Positions 54,811-64,000 of a stretch of 64,000 nt of DNA are shown piece by piece. The stretch comes from Purpureocillium takamizusanense. Lineage: Eukaryota > Ascomycota > Sordariomycetes > Hypocreales > Ophiocordycipitaceae. A program made the position numbers and the translations under genes. The stretch's first letter is position 1; the number at the start of each line of letters is the position of its first letter. The notes under the pieces are model-generated. The model did not search any database. It was given only the letters and a program-made list of their open reading frames with translations, and was not told the origin of the DNA. The stretch is taken from positions 2,604,001 to 2,668,000 of the forward strand of contig NC_063068.1 in NCBI RefSeq assembly GCF_022605165.1, given 5' to 3'.

Positions 54811-56612
54811 GGTGCGTATCTCGTCGAGGCGAAGGGCGCCCAAGACGTCAGTCAAGACGAGGCAGAGGGGAGATCTGCGTGAGCTGGTGTGGAACGAACG
54901 AAACGATGGCAAGACTCGAGAGTAGCTGAGACGGCGAGATGAAGAAGACGGGGCGGCTCCGGCTATGGCTCGGCTCAGAATGGCTTCGCCTGAGCCGGGG
55001 GCCACACCGAGGCGGCCTGGGCTGTGATGGGGCGCCGGCACCAGCTCCCCTGAGACCTGCCCGGGTAAGAACGAACTAGGTGCTAACAGATGGCATGCTA
55101 GGTGTTCCATTGCTGTGGGCCGACGGGCCCTGTCGCTGACGTCGCGGGCCGAGTTCCACGGTTCCTTTCCCCGCGGGTCGCGACCGTCCTGGTGGCGGCC
55201 GGGCTTCGACAACGGGCGGCGGGCGGTGGAGGCCCTGGAGGGGTGGATGCGGATGGGGGTCCCGCCGGCGCGCGGCTGGTGGAGCGCCCAGGACACTTCA
55301 TCGTCAGTTGCCCGTGATTTGAGATTTACGCGTCGTCGTGTCCACGGTACAGTTGAGGCTCAGCTGTCAAGAAGTCTTCCGCGGGAATCGAGACCTGTGC
55401 CGTCAGATATTTTCGTATTTTTGCCGTGACCAAACCCTTCGCGTCTCAAATTGTCGGCGTTGCGTTGGTGGCGTACTAAGCCAGCAATGCTTGTGCAACG
55501 GGGCACAGGTATGTACTTACTGAGCCCAGAGAGTGCCGCGGCAAGCCCCTTGCAGCGGACGCTCGTCGTCCCTGTGCAATAAACGTTGCCTACCTTACTA
55601 AAGTACTAATCCTCCGGCGCCAAACTGCTTTTTAAAGCGCCTGTATTAGCACACGGCTGCCAGTCCGGGACTGCCCAGGCCTCTGGGAGTCCTGGGACAA
55701 GCCCGCCATTCGACGATGGTGACCCTCTGCCTATCCATTGACGACGGGAAGTGAGACGCATGAGGCGCTAAAATAAGGGCCAGTCCGCATGAGAGGCGGT
55801 GGAGCTCTGACGATCTGAGGTGCATGATGGAAGTGGATGAGGTAACTAGTGGATGCTCCAGTCCAGGTGCCCCCGCCCCCGTCTTGCCTGTCCTGTGGCG
55901 GGCAGGCTGTTCCAGACAACCCTGACTGAGGTCCAGGGACCTCACTGCTGACTCGCCTTATCGCCGCCTATCGTTGTGCATTGGCTACCAAGGTTGGATA
56001 GCTTCCTCGCGTCATTCTGTTCTCTTCTCGTCATCCTCACGACTGACATCAGACAGACAGGACTCTCGCCCTCTCATTCCTCACCCTTCGCGTGTGACGA
56101 CTTCGACGACTGGCTAATTGACTGCCCCCGACCAACTCCGTCTGCTGTGACAGCTGCATCCGGCCAGCGACACGCGCAGCGCCCTGCTTTTTCCCACCCG
56201 CCTTGTCTGCTCCTGCTGTCCGATCCAACTCCGTGTCTCGCACGTCACCCGATCGAACTTTCGAGGCAGCCGCGCCGCACCACCGCCCTCATTGTACTTT
56301 GTACTTCGTTCTTGAACTCTGCTCCGCCCTTCGCCCCGGCAAGTCCGCGCCCAACTGCGCCTGTTCATCCCTCCCAGTGCCGTTTTGTGCCGGCAGGTAC
56401 GAAGTACGTTCTTTCCTTCCCCCTTCTCTCGCTTTCCAGTCTTCTACCATTCGCTTGACTGGTCTGCCTTACATCCTTGTCTCGAATGCGCCACCAGCCC
56501 TCCTCCAGGAAGCTGCCTCCGCTTCACACCTCCCGAATCGTCCATCCGGCCACAACCGTCCTCACCAGCGCATGCTCACGCAACGATAGTCTATCCACCT
56601 GCTCAGCGCCAC
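54811..56612. other. Divergent promoter region, acyl-CoA ligase and VPS9-domain gene
   Basis: About 1.8 kb. The VPS9 side is strongly pyrimidine-rich (about 55990-56610), as in many fungal 5' UTRs, and contains GTACGAAGTAC at 56397-56407. The left part may be an alternative 5' exon region of the ligase. No independent gene is supported. Confidence 0.5.
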
Positions 56613-58885
56613 ATGTCATCCCAATCTCCCAAGACCTCCCATCAGCCTGAACGGCCCGCCGCGTCGCGCGCGCCCTCGTTCCCGCAGCACCCGTCTGGTG
56701 GTGCTACCAGCGACCGCGACGCCCTGAAACCGCCGAAACGAGCCCATACCTTCCACAACGGGGCCCCTGCAAGAACCAGCGATGGCCCTGACGCATTCGA
56801 GACGAGCGAGACCGATCCAGAAGACAATACCGAGGTGCCGAGAACATCTGTCGAGCTGGATGACCTACCCATCGAGCTCATTACTTTGACGGACAGGTGG
56901 GTTATTGTACACTCACTCATCCTTTGGAAACTTGCCTCGCGTCGCCTCTAACGTCGCATTGCGTCCCGTAGCTTCATCGAGTCTCTCGGCGCCAAGGTGC
57001 ATTCGACACCTCCCAACATCGATAAGCTATCACAGCTCTTCCAAGACTTCTACGTGTCGGCATCTTCGCACATTGCCACTCATGTCAGTGCCTTGGCTTA
57101 CCGGCAGAGCCGTGCGGCATCCCCCGCCGCACCCAGCACTATGTCCTCGGCCGCCAGCCGTCTGCGGTCAAAGGCCTCACTCGGTTCCAAAGATAAGCCC
57201 AAGGTAGAAGCAGAGCAGCAAATGATCACCGCCGAGGAGTTGGCCAGCCGCAAACGAGCGAGAAAAGCCCTCGAGACGAAGCGTGGCCTTCTCGAGGAAG
57301 CAATCGAGCGCAGGCTCTGCGAAGGTATCTATGACCGGATATACCGGCATAGCAGTACGCAGGACGAGGCTCAAGATGATAAACTACGATCCAAAACTGC
57401 AGCTTTGGCGCTCGTCGGAATTGGGCCAGCTGATCTCGGCATCGAAACCGTTGATCAAGTACCGCGGCATGCCAATTCCGATGACGACGAGCCGGTCGGG
57501 ATCCGCGAGGCACTCCACCAGGCCAGGACCGACATGACCCGCATGAGCGAGTCGAGGTACCCCTTTGGCAAGCTAAACCACCTCAAGGCAGCCCACAAAA
57601 GCATCGTTGACACTCTAGCTCGCTTCCACCCATCTGCGTCCGCGGACGAGATTATGCCAATGCTCATTTATACCCTCATTACACTCCCCCCTGAGAACCT
57701 ACATATCATCAGCGACCTCCACTTCATTCAAAGCTTCAGGTGGGAAACGAAACTGACCGGGGAGGCGGCGTATTGCCTGACCAACCTCGAGGCAGCTATC
57801 AGCTTTCTGGAAACAGTTGATCTCGCCACTTTGCGCGCGGATGAGCTTCCGTCTGGGCCTCCTAAAACCTCGAACCAACTCGGCACCCCCAAGGCAGAGA
57901 CCTTCCCTCCTGCATACTCACAGGGCACCACAGCGACTAGCGGCAGCACCGGCGACCCTATACCTGAAAGCGAAGCGGCCATGAAGCTTGCGCCATCACC
58001 ATCGGGACTTAAAGCCACCAACGTCTTGCGGAATCGGCGACTCAGCGACTTGGTCAATACTCCAGCGCAGGCGTTCGGAGCAGCCAGCGACGCCGTCTTC
58101 ACAACGGCAGACCAAGGTCTCAAGACCATCTCGAATAGCCTCGGCGAGAGCTATTCATTCCTGCTTGGGAAGTTGCGAGAGCGTCAGCAGGGGCCTAAAG
58201 AGTCCATAGCCGTTCCGCGAACCTTGGACGACGCACGAAAGCTCGTTAGTACGCCACCGCCGGAAGAGGAAGACAACGCCAGTGGTGCCAGCTCGTCAAT
58301 TAGCACTGAGGATGTTGAGCAGCTAAAGAGGTCATCGGCACGTGAGGACCGTGTCCTCAACATGATTGGCGGCCGTCGAGATGCCAGTGTAGAAAGCTCT
58401 AGAAGTGCCAGCTCCTCCAAGAAGGTGCTATTCGCTGAAGAGTCCAAGGCTGCGACGCCGTCGCTTGCCTCATCCGGACAGAGCCCTGCTGTTCTAGATC
58501 AAGTGCGCAACTTAGGCAGTACCTTCAACCCCATGGCGAGGTTGTCGAGTATTGGTGGCTTCAGGGGCTTTGGACGCAGCGCGCCCACGACCCCCGCGGC
58601 GTCAAAGGACGTCGGCAAGACGGCCGACGGGGGCGACTTGGCGTCGGTATGTCTCAAGAGGCAGTGGACCGAGATGTTCAGATAACTAATTAGCCGCAGG
58701 CCTTTCCTGACATCGCTGCCGCGCTACCGCCTAAGCAGATGCCAAAGGTTGCGCCCCCAAACAAGCGTTTTATGGAGCTGCAGAACCCTGGCGAGCTTCG
58801 CCTAGGGGAGGTGCTCGACCTGCTGAGGGATTATAGGCGGCTAGCCAACGCGCTCAAAAACATGGATGCCTTCGAGGAAAAGTAA
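56613..58885 (+). CDS. VPS9-domain protein, putative Rab5-type GEF
   Basis: Exons 56613..56896, 56972..58646 and 58700..58885 give 714 residues. The VPS9 domain lies at about residues 290-380, with DEIMPMLIYTLITLPPENLH and LTGEAAYCLTNLEAAISFLE. VPS9 domains exchange GDP for GTP on Rab5-type GTPases at endosomes. The region before it (SFIESLGAKVHSTPPNIDKLSQLF to KRGLLEEAIERRL) is helical, like the bundle that supports the VPS9 core. The following about 250 residues are Ser/Pro-rich with FGAASDAVFTTADQGLKTISNS. The short last exon encodes a conserved-looking tail (NPGELRLGEVLDLLRDYRRL). It could correspond to yeast Muk1 or Vps9; no CUE domain is seen. The start at 56613 is the first ATG in frame. 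Confidence 0.9.
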
Positions 58886-59477
58886 TGGGATGCCACGCAA
58901 TTCAATGGCAACGATAATTTCCCAATCGAATGTAACGGCGTGTGTGGCGGGATTGTGTTTTTGGCGTGGGATACGGTAATCTTTGGCATAGCCCAGACGG
59001 TACTACATAGAGCACGAGGTTGCATTGTATCACATAGTGAGCGAAAGGTGACTTGGTTTTTGGAGCACTTGAGGCAGCATACTATCATGTGCAAGCCTAA
59101 GCCGCAATCCCGTTCCGAGCGCCCCGATCCATGCCAAAAGTAGCCTCCTCCCAAGCATACTACTCGGATTCCGCGCGCGTGACGGCGGGTAAGAGAAATC
59201 TATGAGACACGCTTCAAGATATGCCGCCTTTTCCGCATTGCGCCCAGCTTCCATCTCTCAAGATCTGTATCCGCGATAGTTCTCTCGTCTATTGAAAAGA
59301 AACAAATGCCCACAGTCGGAGTCCGTACGCCGTCCCACCTGGGAAAGCAGATGGTCTTCGCAGGCTTGATGTCATTATACAGGAAACACGCAATTCGCTA
59401 TGTGAAAAAAGGAGGGGGGGGGGCCACGAAGCCAAAGCCGAGTTCGTTTCTTAGGAGCGTCATCGCCAAGGGTTCGT
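58886..59477. other. Intergenic, convergent 3' ends
   Basis: About 0.6 kb between the VPS9-domain gene (+) and the TRK gene (-). It has a G10 run at 59414-59423. Likely only 3' UTRs. Confidence 0.5.
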
Positions 59478-62409
59478 CTAAAACTCTGGTGCGGTCTCGA
59501 CTCTTCGTGGCTTGCTGAATCGCGACGACCCGCCGCTGTTAAGCTCCTCCAGGTCCTCCATTTCATCTTCGATGATTGGCTCCGTGTTGGTCCGAGCACC
59601 CAGCGATAGTCCGCGTGAGTCTCCGGAGCCCCTTCGGTAATGATTTGAGGTGATATCCCTATCTCTGGGTACCACAGGGCCCGGGTGGAGGAATTGTGCT
59701 ATCACGTTGCTCGGAGGCCGTTCGCGGCTGATGCTCCGGCTCCGGGCGGTGTTGGTGTGGGTTGGCTGCCGCTGCATGCCCGAAGTTGTGGCGCTCGACA
59801 TGCCGGTGTTGATGCGAGCAAGCATTGCTTCCGCCTCTTCCGCCTCCTTCTGGAACCGAGCCTCGCTGGGCAGCATGACGGCACGATCAAGGCCGTACGG
59901 AAGACCACGGTGCCGTCCACGTATTTGCATCGCGATGATGACGAGCTTCCCGACAACCGAAAACTCGGAGCAAAGCGATGCATTGATGCCCTTGGCCCCC
60001 ATGCTGAGGCCCACGGTGCCATATGCGCTCACCACCTCGAAGAGGACGTCAAACAGGTTGAAGTTTCCGTCCTGGATCTTGCCACCTTCGCTGATGATGA
60101 TGATAAAGAAGCCCAAGAAGACATACCATAGATCAAACGAGAGCTGGCGTCGCAAGTGACTGCCAACATAGTTCAAAGCAGGGGCATCGCCGTCGTCCTC
60201 CAGATTGTGGACGTGGTAGACTCCGAGCGACTTTTCCTCATACACATTCGTGCGTCTGATGGAGATGGCGATTGGGAAGACGGAAATGTACATCATAATC
60301 ATGTACAGAACGGGCATGGCGGGGTGAAGCTCAGTCAGGCTGACGGCCGAGAAGCCGGCAGTTCTCGTCGATGCTGCCTGGAAGAAGCCAACGACAACGC
60401 GATTGTGGAGGGGCAGGCGGGCTATAGGCTCTGTGCCGAGCTGCAACATGTTAGGAACCGGTACTCGCAGTGAGGGGCTCGACTTACATCAAGAACCAAG
60501 AAGAAGAGGAGATCCACTGCGTTAAGCATCACAAGGATCCAAAATAGCCACCAATTAGGACCAGATGGGAACAGCAAGGTGAAGCATCGACGTGGATGGT
60601 CTAGCAAGAAGCGCAGCTCCTCCCAGACACCGGATCCACTCGGTACAACCTTTGCCGCAACCCAGATGATGAAGCGCAGCATGACGGGGAAACCTGTGTT
60701 TCCGATGATGATAAAGAACCACATGATCATCAGGACGAACTGGGACTGCTGGAACGAGATCATGCTGTCGGGCGTCAGGGTGAAGCCAACGTCCATGAAG
60801 GCCACGTTGGATGTGAAAAAGCCCCACCACGTTCTCGTCACCCCTGCATCGTCGACAGCTTTGCCATACGTGTTGTTGTGTAGGATGTACGGCAGGAGAC
60901 AAGAAAGAATGACGAGCTGAAAACCCCAAAAGTAGAAGAGGAGGATGAGAGCCAGCGTTCTCAGTGAGCGGTACTCAATGCCACCAAGTTCCTCCCGCTG
61001 CTCCAGCGTGAGGCCAATGAAATTGGAGTTTCGCCCCGTGGTAGGGGTGTAAGAAAGGTAGGGCATATCGCCTTGCTTATCTCTGGACAGGGCGGAACGG
61101 ATGGTGTCCATTGTCCGCGTCCGGACTGGGCGAGGCTGTCTCTCTTCGCCGTCTTCGTGATACCGCTTCTGCCCAGAGTTGAAGGTGCGGGGCTTGCGGA
61201 ACCTCAGAGACTCGAGCGTGCCGGCTGCCGCCCTGGCGTCTTCTGTAAGCTCCTCCTTCCGCTGGCGCCACTCGGGCTCCGCGATGGTGATGGTTGGGTT
61301 CCGCCCGCGGCGGTTGCTCGCGCCCACAGCTTGTTGATCAACGCGCGAGTCGGCCGTTTGAAGGCGTGCCAAGGCGTTGTCGTCGTCGTACTGCGATTCC
61401 TCGGCCTGAAGCCGCCTAGGCCCCTCGCCCCGCTCTGCATCTCGCGGCCCCGGAATCCTCAGGACCTCGCTGTCTTCTTGGCGTTGCCGCTCCAGGATGG
61501 CAATGTGCTCGGCGTGTGTTCGGCGCTGTGGTAGCTTCAGAGCGTCCTCACCCATCCCATCGCTTCTCTTGACAGTATCAGCGAACGAAATTGCCGTCTG
61601 GGCCGCACTGGTGCCGTCAGTCCTTTGGCCATGGGACTGTTCCTCCAATGGCCGGCCAGATTCAGTCACACCGGCGCCTCCATTGGCGCTTTCGGTAAGG
61701 TGCTCATCAGGAGAGCCAACCGCACCTCCACTAGACTTCTCGTCCGTCACTGTGGTGGTGTCGCTCTCATCGCTCTTGGCGACACCCGCGGGCCGAGAAT
61801 GGTGTTTGGCAGCGTCGTCCAGCAAAATGCCATCATTGGTGATCCTTGGCGTGCGTCCATCATGTGGCATGACGGTAATATCGCGGCCGTTGACGCCTTG
61901 AACGGGCCTGGCCAGCTCCGCGTCGGGGCGAGACTTGGACTTGGACCTGGTGAAGGTCGGACGTCGGAGGCGAGCCTCACGAACCCATCTCTGAAACCGC
62001 TTCTCGAACCAGTACAGCCGAAGAAAGACGACGCACGAGTGCATGGTGATAGGATTAGAAACCATGGCAAACAGGTAGATCATACCCTGCTGAAAACCAT
62101 TGAGCTTGTTCAGGTCCACCGGATTGAGACCGGCCTGCGTGTTGGCGCCGCTGCCAAACATGAGGGCATCAATGTAAGCTAATTCGCCCCGGCCCGAGGC
62201 GTATATTGCTATTGAAGCGATAATTGTTGCCGCGATGATCCAGAAATCTATTGGCGAGGGGTAAGCAAGTGTCAGAAGCCTGGTAGAGATGGTAGCGGGA
62301 GTCACTGACAGTGAACTGAGATGAAGTTGAAGTGCGGCTTCTTCGAAAAACATGCGGGCTTGAGAGCGAGCAGCTGCGCCCAAAGAAACTTGCGTGCGCC
62401 TTCCAGCAT
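59478..62409 (-). CDS. TRK1: TRK-type high-affinity potassium transporter
   Basis: Exons 62409..62310, 62247..60488 and 60440..59478 give 940 residues. It takes up potassium at the plasma membrane. Fungal TRK architecture is clear: a short N-terminus, KPHFNFISVHYFWII (across intron 1), then the first pore-loop region YIDALMFGSGANTQAGLNPVDLNKLN. A very long hydrophilic loop follows (about residues 130-400), and then further membrane-pore-membrane repeats: TRTWWGFFTSNVAFMDVGFTLTPDS, NTGFPVMLRFIIW, FFQAASTRTAGFSAVSLTELHPA and VVSAYGTVGLSMG. The glycines of the selectivity filter are present in each. LPYGLDRAVMLPSE marks the conserved C-terminal part; the tail is Ser/Arg-rich. Intron 1 has a GTCAGT donor, as in GSH2. 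The start at 62409 is the ATG closest before the conserved LWAQLLALKP segment. Confidence 0.96.
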
Positions 62410-64000
62410 GGCTGCTGATGTTCCGTTGAGGCGGGGTATTAGCTGAGGGTACGGCGTATGAGGGCTTCGGTCGGGTCTTTTATTGTTGTTTGAAAGGATC
62501 AAGGTCGTCTTTTTATGTCTCGTGAGTATCTGACGATACACAACCTCAAAAGGCAAATGGTGCGTGCAAGCGATGATGGCGTTTCTTGGTCTTTGTTGTC
62601 ATTCACAAGTGAGTCCAGGCGAGGAACATCACAGGTAGGACTGGGGACACGACAAGCATGGTGGTGTGACGAAGTTGCTGGAGGTACGACGAATAGCGGC
62701 AAGACGAGCAAGTTGACGCGACAGGTCGTAAAACCTCCCGTGAGAGAGTTTCTGCAGGTGCAAGTCAGAGTTCGTACGCCCAGCACTCAGGATCCCGTAG
62801 CCTTTGGAGTTGCTGCTGCTGCTTCTGCTGCTGAGGATGTTGGCTGCGCCGGGGTTTGTGTGGGAGGCAGCCAACGAGGGCGGGTTGGTGTCGAGCAGCA
62901 GTTATCGTCGTATTATGTGCGATGCGAAGAGTGACTATCTCAATGACTCGGCGAGTTGACGGGGAATGTACGATAAAAAAGGCACAAAGGGCCGCGTTGT
63001 CGTGTGGCCTATAGGCTCTCCGTGCGCGGATCCGGGGCCAGTGCTCTCCTCGGAGTCCAATGGCGGTGGTGTCTGTGCCCGGTGGCAGACACTAGTAAGG
63101 CAGTTTCCCAGACGGGCAGAGGGCAAGGGATCTGGTCGAATCGAACAGCCAGGATAGCGGTACGTTGCAGAACCCTGGCCGCAGCAGGGTGACACAAGGC
63201 CAAGGGCACAGGAATGGACGGCGTCTGCAGTATGAGAACCGCGCAAGACCGAGACCTGGCGACGGTGCAATGGCGGACAGAGGTATGGATGGATGGATGG
63301 ATGGATGGAGACGACGCCGCGGCGGTGGTGGAGGGATGAAGGAGACGACCGAAGTGGCTCCTAGCGGCCACGGCAGCAATGACGACGGGACGGAATGTTT
63401 GTGCCTCTCGGATAATGCGTCCGACGAGGGTCTTCGCCTGTCGTCGAGCCGACGAGTGAACGGAGCGGCGGTTCGCCTTTCAGATGGCCGCTGCGCTGCG
63501 CTTTGGTGGCTCGAGTCAAGGCGGCCAGCAGCGGTATCGTTCGTTTCGGTGTCGCCTTGTCTCCGTCGCGTGGTGCGGCACACCTGGTCAGTGCTGGCAA
63601 CGGTCAAAGGGGACCAGGACCCTCCGTGTGCCGGAGCGCGCGGCCCGACCGGACGGGGTCTCGGGCGGCCCGCGAAGTTTGTGCCGCCGTCGTCAAAGGC
63701 GGAGCAAGCGGTCCCTCGACGCAGGGAGAGAAGGCTGCGCAATCAAAGAATCGGACGGAGTGTCTGTCCTGCTACCGCCGACCGAGGCAGGGCCGCGGGC
63801 CTTGTTGGGGGTGTGGGTGGGTGGTGTCGCCGCCGCGAAAGTGTCGTTCGTCAGATCGCACAGATGTCTTGGCGGACGTGAGGGTGAGGTGAGGACCGAA
63901 AAAGGTGAGGGTCTCGGCGGCGAGGGGCAGGATACGAGCAAGTTTAATACGCGAGGCGCGCTTTGCGATTGCGGCTTTTACAGGTCGGAGGAGAGAGAGG
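62410..64000. other. TRK upstream region to window end
   Basis: About 1.6 kb of sequence upstream of the TRK gene. It contains CTG-rich DNA near 62808-62836 and an (ATGG)6 microsatellite at 63285-63308. Long open frames on both strands around 63.1-63.9 kb are Arg/Ser/Pro/Gly-rich and overlap each other, so no gene is called. Confidence 0.5.
63285..63308. repeat. (ATGG)6 microsatellite
   Basis: Six perfect ATGG units about 0.9 kb upstream of the TRK ATG. Confidence 0.95.

Noticed and set aside
63092..63881. Long overlapping frames on both strands near the right edge
   Set aside because: Arg/Pro/Ser-rich and containing a microsatellite; neither strand shows protein-like features.
1..64000. 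tRNA genes, TPP riboswitch, transposons, CRISPR
   Set aside because: A by-eye search for tRNA B-box sequences, riboswitch-like leaders, transposase or reverse transcriptase motifs and spaced repeats found nothing convincing. A covariance-model scan would be decisive for RNA genes.

Overview
The window is nuclear DNA from a filamentous ascomycete, most likely a sordariomycete and plausibly Hypocreales. Evidence: genes are broken by short introns (about 50-220 bp) with GT...AG ends; the DNA is GC-rich; and the gene set is fungal (Zn2Cys6 regulator, STE3-type pheromone receptor, TRK potassium transporter, split ERF4-type protein). No rRNA, tRNA, transposon, CRISPR array or viral gene was recognised. 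The lineage is inferred from general gene style, not from a database match.

Nineteen protein genes are supported, almost all rebuilt by joining exons. From left to right: the 3' part of THI6 (thiamine, +); a Zn2Cys6 regulator (-); 5-aminolevulinate synthase (haem, -); a 1818-residue SNF2-family ATPase (-); glutathione synthetase (+); a mitochondrial RIM1-like ssDNA-binding protein (-); GAR1 of H/ACA snoRNPs (-); the PRE-1/STE3 pheromone receptor (+); a large DUF4203-type membrane protein (-); an unrecognised membrane/coiled-coil protein (-); a dynamin-family GTPase (+); an ERF4-type palmitoyltransferase subunit (+); an RCH1/SLC10A7-type transporter (+); a GH1 beta-glucosidase (-); a GFA-fold protein (-); an aldo/keto reductase (+); an AMP-dependent acyl-CoA ligase (-); a VPS9-domain Rab GEF (+); and a TRK potassium transporter (-).

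The layout is mostly single housekeeping genes with no operon-like or secondary-metabolite cluster. Gene density is high from 1 to 24 kb and from 44 to 62 kb. Between about 27.7 and 41.3 kb it falls: only an orphan membrane protein and the dynamin-like GTPase sit among roughly 9.7 kb of sequence without a convincing gene. Intergenic DNA carries microsatellites, homopolymer runs and a recurring family of short palindromes built from GTAC, CTAG and CCTAGG. The 46.9-54.8 kb block (beta-glucosidase, GFA-fold protein, aldo/keto reductase, acyl-CoA ligase) could be a loose catabolic neighbourhood, but this is weak inference.

Nothing here is clearly a new biological system. The best leads are the intergenic palindrome family, the divergent GFA-fold protein that lacks the usual middle zinc motif, the isolated dynamin-like GTPase, and the orphan membrane protein at 33.3-34.8 kb.
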